NCBI RefSeq assembly: GCF_022539665.2
Contig: NC_081336.1
Span: 5,596,221-5,660,220, forward strand
Reading direction: 5' to 3'
DNA: 64,000 bases
From: Daphnia carinata
Lineage: Eukaryota; Arthropoda; Branchiopoda; Diplostraca; Daphniidae
Below are positions 33,451 through 44,863 of this stretch, piece by piece. The notes beneath the pieces were generated by a model that made no database searches, was not told the DNA's origin, and saw only the letters and a program-made list of their open reading frames with translations. Each line of letters opens with the position of its first letter. Within the stretch, counting starts at the first letter, position 1. Made by a program: the position numbers and the translations under genes.

Positions 33451-33696
33451 AGAGGACACTTGTTGAAGTTGATTGCTGAGAAGTTCACGTGCAAAATGTA
33501 ATTTTTAATCAAATGAAATAGTATTTCCAAAGGCAAAGCCAGTTTGAATGAGCACACAAAGCCAGGTCAGAGGGAATACAAAGCAAGTTAAAAAAAACCG
33601 TTACTATTGCGCAACATTCATTTCATTACGCCATCTAGGTCAAAGTTTCTAAGGTAAAGAATAGCAGTAGCCCATTCAAACTTAAAATCGTCTATT

Positions 33697-34389
33697 ATGG
33701 CCAGCGGTAAGTCTACTTATTTCTTAAAAATTAAGATGATAATAATTTTAACGCTTTAGAATTAGAAATTATTATGGAAATAGAAGAGGACCTTGAGCTC
33801 TCCATGTCTCAACATATAATCGTAACAGAAGAGGAAACAATGGAGGAGGACAAAAAAGAAAAAAAATGGAGAAAAAGGAAAAAAAAAACTGCAAGAACTA
33901 CAACAAAAATTCAATGCCCTAAAGAAGAATGCTTTTCCAGCCAAAGTTGCAGTTAATTTGTAAGTATTGTATTCCATATTATATATCCATATATTATTAT
34001 GTATATTAGAAATGGTATCGTGTAGACAAATTTTTTGAAAGCGCAGTCTTTCCTAAAATTTTTCACAGTTTGCCATTCAGTATTGATGTAAGACAGATGG
34101 GGAAAAATTTAAAACAAATTTTCCTTCTCCTTTTATCAATTACATGAATGAAACCTGTTAGAAATTTTACAAAAGTTTGCACTTTGACAAACTTTAAGTA
34201 ACCGTTCCCAATTTATAACAATTGAAACTGTAACTAAATGGATACTTACATTTCTGCAGTTCAGTTGTTTTAATTTACAATTAATATCTTTATCTTTATA
34301 GGGCGGAGAGAAATCATCAAGACAACATGATGGTTGAAGCACGAAAAGCCCTTGCAAAGGCAAAACAGCAAATGGCTCAAAATAAATAA
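33697..34389 (+). pseudogene. small three-exon host-like gene, possibly Helitron-captured
   Basis: Exon 1 (33697-33706) encodes MAS and ends at GTAAGT. Exon 2 (about 33761-33959) encodes an acidic then Lys-rich segment ending, in one frame, as KLQELQQKFNALKKNAFPAKVAVNL before GTAAGT-like TAAGTATT. Exon 3 (about 34301-34389) encodes ERNHQDNMMVEARKALAKAKQQM, then a stop. The exons make one small coiled-coil-like protein except for a one-base slip in the A-runs of exon 2 (33853-33888). I do not recognise the family. It lies inside the Helitron limits on the opposite strand to the transposase. Helitrons are known to pick up host gene pieces with introns, so capture fits; a resident gene next to a truncated Helitron is the alternative. 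Confidence 0.5.
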
Positions 34390-34519
34390 TAATTTGGAAT
34401 AACACAAAAATTTAATATAATAACCATAAGAAATAAACCAGTACTCAAAATTATAATTTATATATTTATTATTCACATTATAACACACTACAATAAGGTT
34501 CATATGTAGGCGGGTAATA

Positions 34520-34765
34520 TTTTAAGGTTTGGCAACACGCGTAGCTGACAAATCGCACACACCAATTTTTTCTTCAATTTCCGCACCCGCAGTTTATGTT
34601 TTCCAAATCCCCATCCCACCAATTCACTGTAGCAGACGACGTTTTAGCGCCAGCCAATCACAATATCCCGAAAATTTACTATTTTACGCCAGCCAATCAT
34701 AACAAATGCACAGCGTGACAGACACAGGCTCCTCCTCTTTTCCTTGTTTTTTTATATAGTATAGA
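34520..34765 (-). promoter_or_regulatory. Helitron 5' terminal region with inverted CCAAT boxes and TATA-like start
   Basis: About 250 bp shared with 26180-26387 and 36010-36173. On the - strand it begins TCTATACTATATAAA, then a GC-rich AGGAGGAGCCTGTGTCTGTC block and two copies of ATTGGCTGGC (CCAAT-box cores). This composition suggests promoter activity toward the transposase, but that is inference. Confidence 0.55.
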
Positions 34766-34769
34766 CTAG

Positions 34770-35819
34770 TTACCCCTACCTGCCCCATTGACCCACTCAT
34801 TGCTTCTGCCCGTTCCCTTTACTTTCTCTGCCCGTTAAACCACTCTTTGCCCGTCGACCCCCTCTCTGGCCATCAAACCACACTCTGCCCGACAACCCAC
34901 ATTCAGCTCGTAAAAATTCCTACTAGGGGTACATCTACCTTTTTTGCGTTTTCCCGTCCTTTTGTCCAGTCTCTGCCCGTCAAAACGAACGCTATAGTTA
35001 TCCGCCCACCCAACGTTATTGCCCGTCGACCCTCTCTCTGCCTACCGGCCCTCTTCTGCCCGTCGACCCCCTTTCTGCCCGTCAACCCCTTCTCTGCGAG
35101 TCGACCCCCTCTGCCCGTCGACCCACTCGCTGCCTGTCAAAACGACTGCTATAGTGGCCCATTGACCCTTTCATTTGCTTTTTCCCGTCTTTCCCTCACA
35201 GTCTCAGTCACGAAAATGCCTGCTGTAGTTGCCCGTCCACCCACTTTTTCCCTCTGCCCGTCTTTTCTTGAATAATCTCAGCCCGTCAAACCTCTTTGCC
35301 CACCAAAAAACCCACTGTAGTCTTCCTTCAGCTGGTATCTTGACGGGCAGAGAAAGTGAGGGGGTGGACGGGGAATATCAATGAATGGGTTGGCGGGTAA
35401 GACAGGGGAACCCTTGATTGCGAAAAAAATTAAAAGTAGACGGCGAAAAAAATGGAGTGGATCATTTTCTCGGAAACAGCGTAAGGATACGATAGCACCA
35501 CCTATACCCCGGCCCTGGACGGGCCCAACATTACTAGGTCGACGGGCAAAGAGTGGTTTGACGGGCAAAGAGTGGCTTGACGGGCATAGGGGGAGTCGAC
35601 GGGTAACTTTAGCTGGGTTCTTGGCCGGCAGAAAAGTCAGGTGATGGACGGGCAGAAACAGGGAGTGGGTCGGCGGGCAAGAAAGGGAAACTCCTAATTT
35701 GTAATAGGAATTAGTAGTAGACGGGAAAAACAATAAATGTGGATCGATTGTCTTAAAAATGGCGTTAATTACGCTAGCGCCACCTATACCCCGGCCCTGG
35801 ACGGGCCCAACGTTACTAG
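34770..35819. repeat. inverted Helitron-derived repeat tract (TGCCCGTC then GACGGGCA)
   Basis: 34770-35335 carries TGCCCGTC motifs as in 25300-26130. From 35335 to 35760 the same motif runs in the opposite orientation (GACGGGCA). Two Helitron 3' ends in + orientation are present: ...GGACGGGCCCAACATTACTAG ending at 35537, and the same with CAACG ending at 35819. No matching + strand 5' ends are seen, so these are truncated copies. No gene is supported here. Confidence 0.65.
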
Positions 35820-36173
35820 TCTATACTCTATAATAGTATAAATATAAGATACCGTTCACCCATTTTTTCCCTCTGCCCCTCTTTTCTCGAATAGTCACTG
35901 CCCGTCAACCACCTTTGCTCACCAAAACCCCGCTGTAGTTGCCCGTCTTCCACTGTACAGTTACCTATTGTAGAGCCCACCCGTTATAAGCCAAGCCCAT
36001 AGACTAAAAATTGTCTAATTCCGCAATTCCACCCGCAATTTAGTCTTCCAAATGCCCATCCCACCAATTCACTAAAGCAGACGGCGGATTGGACGTCAGC
36101 CAATCAAAACAAATGCACAACGTGACAGACACAGGCTCCTCCTCTTTTCCTTGTTTTTTTTATAGAGTATAGA
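35820..36173 (-). mobile_element. Helitron 5'-end fragment
   Basis: 36010-36173 repeats the shared Helitron 5' terminal segment, with the - strand TC start at 36173. The rest (35838-36010) is TGCCCGTC-type filler. Its left end directly follows the + strand CTAG end at 35819. Confidence 0.6.
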
Positions 36174-36232
36174 TTCTAACGTGCGAGTGTTCATCCTTAT
36201 CCTGATGTAGGCATAGGGAATGTAAGCCACTG

Positions 36233-37012
36233 TCATGTAGGGTCTGGATGTAAGAATCTTTCATATTCGTCCATTCGTATTTCGTATGGTATGTATTGTG
36301 CTTATTTGTCTAGTATCTAAAAAAGTAAAAGGATTAATCGTCCAATTTCACTTCCGGAATTCTAAATACAAAATCTGAAACCAAAACATAATAAAAACTT
36401 AATTTAATTTTTCAATGTTAACCTCACGCCCATGTCCATTATGGCATCAACTTTTAGTTCAACTTTTCAGTGAACTTGTGTTTTTGCGTCAAACGTCCGG
36501 TAGATGGTTGACCGTTTAGGCGCCAACTGCAATCCAAAATGCGTCCGCATTTTAGTGCTGCTGCAGCGAGCTTTATCGGAACTGCTCACGTGTTCAGGCC
36601 CGTAGTCCGAGGGAGGTCTTAACCCTATTGGCATTTCCAATTTGATTAGTATTCTTGATACACGCGTGTTTGCGCCTGGGTTCCAATTTTTTCCACATGA
36701 TAGAAGCGTTGGCTTAAAGGCTCCGCTGAACAGTTTGAGAAAGAACAAGATTGTGAGACGATGTAAGTTGTGAAAAAATTGAATTAGATGACACCGGAAA
36801 TTTTAATTTAGATTAAGTGGCAGAACTGTGAAACTAAGAAGATGGGAGAATCACACAGGGATATTTATGGAGATCTTGAAAAATTATTAGAACCAATTAA
36901 GACTGTTGAGGAAATTCTAAAATTCTGTTAGTGACTGACGAAGCTAATGTTTTTGTCAAATTTACAGGAAAAATGGAAGTTGGTTCCGGCTTTTCTCAAG
37001 AACAAAGGGTTG
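36233..37012 (+). pseudogene. POLR3B: second POLR3B fragment (upstream flank, exon 1, start of exon 2)
   Basis: Near-identical to 19861-20640. Exon 1 is 36842-36910, the intron is kept, and exon 2 starts at 36968 ([15 protein letters not shown]). The single extra A that shifts exon 2 in the long copy is absent here, so this fragment keeps the ancestral frame. It stops abruptly at about 37012, next to a 68 bp hairpin. Confidence 0.88.
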
Positions 37013-37022
37013 GGTGGAATCT

Positions 37023-37090
37023 ATTGCAACGAAATATTTCGGTGCAATCACGGCTTTTTCCTTTATTGCACCGAAATCTTTCGTTGCAAT
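37023..37090. repeat. 68 bp near-perfect hairpin
   Basis: Arm 37023-37048 and arm 37065-37090 are inverted copies matching at 25 of 26 bases, with a 16-base loop. It sits exactly at the end of the POLR3B fragment. It could be a minimal MITE or the scar of a fold-back event. Confidence 0.85.
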
Positions 37091-37328
37091 ATAGTATGCA
37101 ATATGCAAGATAGTCATTAAATTGTATTCAGATCTGTATATGTAGTTATTGAATTTAGTTTTATAATTGTTTTTTTTATTATGGTAAAATACCATACAGC
37201 TGAACTCGGTAGCTACGAAGAACAGTGATATTTTGCCTATTGGAAAGACTTCGTCAGAGGTTTCTCTTTTTTATAATCAATTTGTCATATTCTTCTTTTG
37301 TTTTTAGCCTTATATTTGTTTCTAGTTT

Positions 37329-37520
37329 TGGTATGTAAAGCCTGCAGAGGAAGATGAAGATGAAGAGGATGAAGAAGAGCATGAAGATGATGATAGTGAA
37401 AGTCGTGAAGCAGAGGACAGTGACATAGACTCCTTTACTGCCAATGGGTCAAACTTTAATCGTGACCTGGGTGAAGGTCCACCTAGGCTTGCCAACCCTA
37501 CTATGGATCTAAGTGAATAA
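37329..37520 (+). pseudogene. acidic C-terminal exon of an unidentified gene
   Basis: After a pyrimidine-rich acceptor-like TTTCTAG (ending about 37325) the frame reads WYVKPAEEDEDEEDEEE, an acidic and Ser-rich stretch, then GEGPPRLANPTMDLSE and TAA at 37518-37520. A possible AATAAA-like signal overlaps the stop (GAATAAAAAG). There is no ATG, so it must be an internal or last exon whose 5' part is missing. Clean codon structure with no stop in about 63 codons supports coding origin. Family not recognised. Confidence 0.5.
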
Positions 37521-39280
37521 AAAGTCAAGCAGAGTGCATTAGAGTTGCATGTTTCATTAAAATTAAATGGTCAATTAGAAAGCAAGCTGTCCAAATGACT
37601 CCATTTCAATTAAAGAATGGGGAACTGTTTTTTTTTAAATGCTGTCGCTGTTTCAGTGAAAATATGCAATTTCAGTGGGAATAGTCTTGTAAAATAATAT
37701 CTTTCGTTTCTTTAAAACTTTAATAACAATAATAACGAATCGTAATAACAATTATCTCTAAGTTTAAAATGATTTACGGAGAAACGCTGCTAGACTCGAG
37801 TTTTTCTTCCTGATTGCTTGAGTTTCATCTAGTTAAGCAGGTATTTAACGTAAGGACGGGAAACTTTTTTGCTGTCTTGTATTTATTTCTGCCGTTTCAG
37901 ATCGTTTTGATACAACCACTGAAGCGATTTGTTTGGCGATTTGGTTCCTGTTTTCTTTGTTATTGCAGCAAATGGTTACGATCGAGTTCATTTTTATTCA
38001 CACTGCCTAATATTTTTCGTGTTCTGGTTTGGGCTCAAATCACCATTAGGACTGTTATTTTTAATGTTGGGAAGAGTAAACGCTACATCCATGTACACAC
38101 GTATTTGACATGAAAACACCGTTGAAGCTCGATAACCGAACTGGAATTTATAAAACAAAACAAAAAGATCTTCAAATAACAAATACTGTAAAAAAAAACC
38201 GCCTATAAAGTAAACATGCCTCTAACCGCAAAAGAGGTTTACAAATGGAGGAAAAAAATCCGAAAACAGCTCACATTTTTCACTGTATTCCTTTGCGGTG
38301 GTATGCGTATATTATAAGCCGTAGCTACAATTTCATAAAATAGATCATAAATTTTTCTCGCTTTCGTTTGCCATCCAAATTTTTCTGAGATAAAAGAAGA
38401 ACATACTCCCATTTGCCAAACTCAAGTCATAATAAGACTTGTATTAAATTTCGTTACATAATAACCTTGGTTAGTTTTTCTAGCGGTACGTTCGGCTTCA
38501 TTTGCAGGCCTTGCTTTATCAAAGCTAAGGAATTAAATGTCAAACTGTTAACCACAGGAGGTAATTACTTTCTGGGATGGAGCTCTTTGGGGTACGGGGT
38601 CTCTTGGTTTTTCCCCACACCACACTGAGTTTCCCTTCAGGCTGCACATCCGGGATTCACACGTCGAGTACGAGTAATCGACAGCATACATAAGCATAAG
38701 CGATCGATTATTACCAGTGCGATAGGGTGATCCCGAATACGACCTGTTTTTCAAGGTATCTAGGACAAATTGAACGAATACAACCACATTTTGAAAATGG
38801 TGGTTTAAGTTAAATTCAAAAGGGAGAGCCTGATGCCCTACCATTGAGTTTACCCCGGAAAGGTTAACCACAGTTAAATTAGCTATTAAATCTTGATGAC
38901 ACAACCGTATTCAAACTATTGGTAGACCGAGCACAGGTCTACGCCCCTTCTGTCCGCACAGATGGCATTAGAGATCGATGCCGAGCTAAAGGGAGGACTT
39001 CTTGCCCTTTTTCCTTTTTAATAATGAACTAGACTTCACGATAACAAATCTCGTTCCTAGCACCCACCAAAAGCCCCACGGAACTCATTCAATTTTCGTC
39101 CCTACCATATAGGCCTAGTTCTTTCCATTGTCCACAAAAGGTACTACCGATAAGAGTAGTGCCTTTTTTATTTTGCTTTTTCGCGTCAGTAGGGATAGGG
39201 TTAAAAGCATACCACACAACGAACCATTGTTCTTTATCTATAGCATAAGTATCGCAAAAGAGAAGTTACAAGGGAGACTG
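37521..39280. other. no gene seen
   Basis: About 1.76 kb of unremarkable AT-rich DNA. I find only short frames without motifs on either strand. Confidence 0.5.
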
Positions 39281-39785
39281 AGTGGGGTGGGGGGAGAGAA
39301 TGAGCAAGAGAGTAGACAGAACAAGGCGAAGTGCGGAAAACATATATTTCTTATATTATATTTTAAAAAGCGATAGTAGTTAAATAAACAAAAATTGTGA
39401 AAAATGAACTTTATTTAACGGGATATTAGCAATATATAAATATTAACATAATCCGAAATAAGATTGCTACCGAATAAATAATCAAAGATTAACTAGAGTA
39501 CATACGCTAACATTGTTTCATCTCGGCAAACCTTATAGAAAGTCACGGTTTCAGCAACCTTTGTACATTCCAACTTCCACGGAATAGGAGGTTGGAATTA
39601 CATTTTAGAAACAAGTATAAAGTGTTTTGGAACACGGAAATTGACTGGAGATAAAGGTCCAGTCCCATGGAGAAAAAAGCCCACTTTTAAAATTGGGAAA
39701 AAATGGGCCTTTTTGTATGGGCCTTTTTCGTATGGGCCTTTTTCGTGGGCCCTTTTCGTCTGGGCCTTTTTCTCCGACCTCCGGT
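39281..39785 (-). repeat. LTR-like block C (left copy)
   Basis: Matches 56895-57413 inverted. It contains five imperfect GGCCCATACGAAAAA-type 15 bp repeats (39690-39775) and, on the - strand, GTTAAATAAAG, a likely polyadenylation signal (about 39411-39421). TG/CA ends are not clear, so calling it an LTR is tentative. Confidence 0.5.
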
Positions 39786-40190
39786 ATATTTGATACTGTT
39801 TGAATGTAGATCATGAAACTGATTCTATAACACTATATTCACATTGAATACCCGTATATTTGATGCTGTTTGAATGTCGATATTGAAACTCACTGTATCA
39901 CACTATATTCACATTGAATAGCCGTATATTTGTTGCTGTTTGATTGTCGATATTGAAACTCACTGTATCACACTATATTCACATTGAATACACGTATATT
40001 TGATGCTGTTTGAATGTAGATCATGAAACTGATTCTACAACACTTATTCACATTGAATACACGTATATTTGATGCTGTTTGAATGTAGACATTGAAACTC
40101 ACTGTATCACACTATATTCACATTGAATACACGTATATTTGATACTGTTTCACTGTAGATCATGAAACTTATTCTATAGCACTTTATTCA
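39786..40190 (+). repeat. 70 bp satellite, about six units
   Basis: Unit: ATTCACATTGAATACACG, then TATATTTGATACTG, then TTTGAATGTAGAT, then either CATGAAACTGATTCTATAACACTAT (type A) or ATTGAAACTCACTGTATCACACTAT (type B). A and B alternate, giving a 140 bp higher-order period. Larger arrays are at 55510-56894 (inverted) and 58866-60257. Confidence 0.9.
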
Positions 40191-40524
40191 TGTGGGTGGA
40201 TGGTTGAGGGAAAAGGTAGGTGTGTTAGTAGTTGTGTCTACAAATTTGGTTGCATATCTACTTTCCTTCCCCCTTTTTTCAAATTATTTTAGTTTACTAG
40301 GTTTGCTAAAATTTTCTACAGGTTATATGAATGAATTTGTCTTCACCGGATTTTAAAATTTTATCTATTTTATCTATTTTATCAAATGTTGTTATCAATA
40401 AAACAACAAAAAAAATTTTTTTCTCATTGTTGGGGTGCTATCAAACACCCATTATTCCAGCATAGGCCTCTACCTTGAGTGATGCGCGTGTCATTTTGAA
40501 CATTGTTACATGTTCTTACTGGAA

Positions 40525-43276
40525 TCATTGGGATTCCTTGTCAATGTCTTGTGGATTTCTCACTTTTCTACAAGAACTTATTATTGCTGTAAATGGAATG
40601 CATACAATGCAAGCATAACCAATAGTTATGGTGAGTGCAATTACGCATACAGCTAATATACCATATTTGAAAATGGTAACCCAGCTGGTTAAGTCCCAAA
40701 AGTTATTTTGGGCCTTATTGTCCAACACCAATCCAGAAAGTGAATTGGTATTAGATTGTTGAATTCGACCAACTAGTTATGTTAGAACGTTTAGTTGTTC
40801 GACATTACTTGTCTCATACATCGAATGATGTTGGGGCAAATAATCGTACGCTTTTAGAGGTAAATCCTCGAAAGCTTTTATTAAGTTAAGTTTTAGCACA
40901 TGGATTGATGGTTCCTGTAACTTCCATTCCCCATTGATCCATGTATAAGTTTTGTCATTTAAATTTACATATTGGCCACTCCAGATACAATACTGGAATG
41001 GATGTGGCGACCAACCGTCCTTTCCGACAGTGAAATTCCGACTTGGGCCTGTCTGAAGGAATGGCTGGTACCCGCATTGCGTTTGTACAGCTGTAATTTT
41101 AACTTGTACAGTGTCACACTTTTTTAACACTAAACTTATTCCGTTTCCTGTAATTCTATTACAGATTTCTAAATTTAATGCACGGGCTGCTAAGAGTTCG
41201 CTGGTCTGTGCTAATATCATAGCTTGATTACTTTCTAAAGATGTTATCTTACAGTACAACTGGTGAACTTTATTGGCCAATTGGGATTCATGCTTTATTG
41301 CCTGACCTTCTATATACTGTCGATTTTCGATCTCTGGTAACGAACGGATGCTGTCCGTTAGTTGAGTTTTGTTACTCGACATATCTGTTACTTCTCCCGA
41401 ATCGTTTAACTCAATCAACTTTTCTTGTTGTTTCCTACGATTTCTTCCTTCTCTTCGTCTTTTTATGCTATCGGCATCTTCAATTTTGTCTATTGGGAAG
41501 AGTATAGGAGCAAGCGTTTTCTGAAAATCCCACCCCTGCATTCCTAGCGAAGAGTCGCAGGGGATTGCGCCCACTGTTTTGTCTTCGTAAAACGGTGTTA
41601 GACAATACGGATTGTCTTTTAACGCAAATTTTCTGTCTACTACGTTGTAATTCCAGTGTTCGGTTGCCGAATTCACTGTCACAAGGTGTCGTAGCTAATG
41701 GTGTGACGCATGTTGTCGTTGACGCAATTCTTAGTTTTCCATTGACATACGCGAAATCTTGTTTTGGAAAACTGTCTTCCATGTAACTTTGGTTACAGAA
41801 ATGTAGGATGAGCGCTTGCTTCTCTGATACTGTTAAACAATAATCTAAATTGGTAGTGGGTTGGATTTTTTCATATAACGCTGGGGGTTAAATGGAATAT
41901 GGTCGCTCATCCTGTCGAATTTCTTGGTTTTGGTTCTATCTATTGTGGTGACCTTTGGTCTTTTCTGTTCCTGAAGTCTGTCGTTATCATCCCATGTGTT
42001 TTCTACTGCGTCTAATAACTCTACTAGCCAGAATTGATTTACATTTTTCTCTTCACATGGTTCTACCGATATGGGGTAGTCTAAAGTTACATTTACAGTT
42101 AAGCAATGTCCTGTGTGCGCCTGGACAATTTGAAATGGAACAAGTTCTGGCGTCATTGGGAATGGATCGAGAATCCAAACGTCAGTGGGATTCTCCTCCT
42201 CGTCAATGCTACTTCCGCATTTCTTTACACCTGTGTTGTTTATTGTGAATTGATGAATGCAATGTTGAAGGAAACTTTGCATTATCATTCCATTCTGTAA
42301 AAATCAAAAATTTTGACCATTCACTACGGCTTTCTGAATTTCTTTTTCAGGCGGTAAGCTGTTGTCAAAGGCACACGGTGAGATTGAAAATTTTCCGCTC
42401 CGTGGCAAATAAGCTAAACAGCTGCTTGGGCTGCTTGCTAGCATTAGAAATCCTGAAATTTCCTTGCATAAATTCTTTTCTGGCGTTTACAATTTTCGAG
42501 GATATCTATGTATGTGTCGGGTAACCCGATTACTGGAAATACAGTTATGTTAGTACAAATCTGCGTCTTGTTAGTTGATATTATAAATTCTAATCGTGAT
42601 CCGTGATGCTATTCTACTTTGTTTGTTACTTCTAGTTAAATTACCACGACCTTGAAATACGGAATTTATCTCGCAAACCGGTTCTTTCGGATCAGGAGAT
42701 TTCCAAACTATTGTCAAATCGTTATGATTTGAGAATTCTAACTAGCTGGAATTTGCAAAAATTCCAAAAGGTGATAGGACAGGGCAATCATGATATTCTT
42801 TGGTTAATTGGATGATTTTCGTGACACAATTTTTAGTTGCATACGCCTGTGTAGTCATCCAGGAACCTTCTCCTTCAGGTTCTTGGAGATATCTAAATGT
42901 CTTCCCGTCTTTAACCATTGGGCTAGTAACGCAAGTGTTCGGATATTGGGCGGTAGCCCAACATCGTCGGCGCTTACTTTAAGAATCTGTTTTTTAAATG
43001 TCGTATCATGGCTTAACAAGAAATCCGTAGAAATTTCTTTTGTTGACAGCCATTGGGTACAAGCATACCATTCCCAAGTTATAGGTTCTTTGTTTTTCGT
43101 TAATAATCTGTAAATTACTTTTGTCGGTACTTCTACGGGTTCGGGATGTGAGCAATAATCGGTGTCTTCTAAATCTATAGTACCATTTGTTATTGGGAGT
43201 TGCAAGTGTTGATGGTTATAGGTAGAACTAGGCCTACGGCTAGAGCGAAGACAAGGCTCGAAATTATGATATTCAT
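40525..43276 (-). pseudogene. env: E2 envelope-like glycoprotein, left copy (most complete)
   Basis: The - strand ATG at 43276 follows TTGCAG, a good splice acceptor, and starts a hydrophobic signal peptide (MNIIISSLVFALAVGL) that ends at a stop; the protein continues in another frame from 43205. Later blocks are 42288-41845, with GHCLTVNV...VEPCEEK...NQFW, and 41782-40777, with YCLTPF...AIPCDSS...GWDFQ. Both are two-cysteine units like ricin-B lectin repeats. The Cys-rich block CGYQPF...FTVGKDGW...QYCIW follows (about 41075-40970). A hydrophobic span (YGILAVCVIALTITIGYACIV, given here as its core region 40670-40600) is the membrane anchor. There are several stops and frameshifts. Homologous to E1 env throughout the C-terminal half. 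Confidence 0.82.
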
Positions 43277-43578
43277 CTGCAATGGTATTACATTTCGATT
43301 ATCAATTTTTTCGGTTGTTTAACTGCTTGTCTTAGTTATCTTCTAACGAGAATTGCTACGCTTGTTTGTTTCTTCCGTCTTCCCCTAGGTTTTTCTATGG
43401 TTGTAGTTTCACTTTCTATGGGCAACTGTTCACTTTCGCTTCTCTCACCAATTTGTTCGGGTATTGGTTCTTTTTCGGTTGTTTCCCTCGTCTCTCCTTC
43501 TGACTGTAAATTCTATTCCGTACTTCCGCTTTCTTCCTTTGGTTCTACTACTGCTTTTCTTTGTTCATTTGTTTTGTC

Positions 43579-44819
43579 TCATTCGGTTTCCCTGTTTTCT
43601 GAATCGCTTTCTCTTTCTTTTTCCCTTTCTCTTTCGGTGGTATTTTCTTCGACCTGATTTTCTTTCTCTGTTTCTTGTCTATTTTTCCACTTCTTCAAGC
43701 GATTTACATGAACAACTGCTGTGTGATTTTCTGCCGTTTTTCTTATTACATAGTTACGGTGGGACAATTTTTCTACAATTGTAAAAGGACCGTCCCACCG
43801 CATGTAAAATTTCCCTTTCTACGGCTTCATTTATTTTAGTAAAACTAAGTCTCCCTGTTCGAATGAACATTCTTTTAAGGATCGATCGTAATTTTCTTTT
43901 TGTCGTGACTGAGCAATGACTATCTACTTTTTGTTAACTCTATCGCTTCATGCCACTGTTGAGTATAAATATTATTTTGGTCTTCTAAAAGACGATTCCT
44001 CATCGGAGGTCTTAGATCCGTCGGTTCCAGGGCATCTCTACCCTTCAGGAGATAGAATGGAGTTTCGCCTGTGCTTGAATGGGGCGTTCGGTTTTACGCT
44101 GCAACTACATAATCGAGATGCTCATCCCACAGCGATGGGTTATGAGCGACATGCGCTGTTAACATATCTCCTAGCGTTCGATTAAATCTTTCTACAGCGC
44201 CATCAGTTTGTGGATGATAGGCTGTCGTTCTAAGTTGCTTCACACCCAACTGCTTACATAGCTCTGCCATTGCCAATGACTGGAAGTTGGAACCTTTATC
44301 CGTTAGGATCTGAGAGGGCAACCCTTCGCAGTTGACAATATGTTTTATAAATTTACGCATGATAGTTTGGGCAGAAATTTCCTTAAGAGCTAGAGCTATA
44401 ACATAGCTAGTGGTGTACTCCATTATCACTAGAATGTACTTATTGCCTTTTCCACTTTCAGTCACGGGGCCTACAATATCCATAGCCAATTTCTGCCAGA
44501 CATTGTCTGCGACAGGGATTGGTTGAAGTGCGGCTTTACACGCACCTGAAGGTTTACGCTTAGCGCAAGTTAAACAGTTAAGAACATATGTTTTGATTTC
44601 ACTAGCCATTCTTGGCCAAAAATACTTGTTACAGATATTTAATGTTGTTTTTGCGATTCCTAAATGACCTGCTAATTTGTGGTAATGATAGAGCTTTATT
44701 ATTTCTCCTCGTAGCGTCGCTGAGACTACGATTTTACCTCTAGCAGTAGTCAATATACCATTAGGAAGGTACCTAAACTCATCTTCTTTATCATTAACTT
44801 CGATCCCTTTCGCGGCCAC
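43579..44819 (-). pseudogene. E2 integrase, left copy
   Basis: HHCC zinc finger (HYHKLAGHLG...CLTCAKR, about 44700-44560) and DDE core: MDIVGPV, LTDKGSNF and GAVERFNR (about 44490, 44315 and 44180). A TAA at 44094-44096 interrupts just after the core (HLDYVVAA), and the chromatin-side C-terminal part (MRWDGPFTIVEKL, 43803-43579) ends in an R/E-rich tail. The same stop is in the right arm. One residue differs between the arms in the core (S versus R after MEYTT). Confidence 0.9.
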
Positions 44820-44863
44820 CTAACAAAATTTATCTTCTTGTTGTGCGATCACCCAGTCATCAG

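Larger units (their letters stand above)
26388..34765 (-). mobile_element. autonomous Helitron (Rep-helicase), 8.4 kb
   Basis: Read on the - strand, the 5' TC terminus is at 34765 (TCTATACTATATAAAAAA, then a 250 bp segment shared with the other Helitron 5' ends). The coding region is 31364-26759 and the 3' end is the hairpin GGCCC-TGGAC-GGGCC followed by CAACGTTACTAG at 26388. Both ends match the neighbouring non-autonomous copy, so the limits are well supported. Long noncoding 5' DNA (31365-34520) contains a 185 bp tandem repeat, a MITE and a possible captured gene. Frameshifts and stops in the protein suggest an inactive copy. Confidence 0.82.

Noticed and set aside
37814-38113. Possible membrane-protein ORF
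   Set aside because: Hydrophobic only because the DNA is T-rich; no start context, splice signal or homology that I recognise.
38800-38890. tRNA-like A-box on the - strand (CTCAATGGTAGGGCATCAGG)
   Set aside because: No matching B-box (GGTTCRAATCC-like) or acceptor stem pairing could be found downstream, so I do not call a tRNA or a SINE.
39281-39785. Definite LTR of E2
   Set aside because: A polyadenylation signal and end position fit, but TG...CA termini, target duplication and a clean polypurine tract were not found, so I kept it as LTR-like.
43397-43784. Phe/Leu/Ser-rich frames on the + strand (and mirror at 52705-53095)
   Set aside because: Antisense shadows of the R/E-rich integrase tail; composition is explained by GAA/AGA complement.
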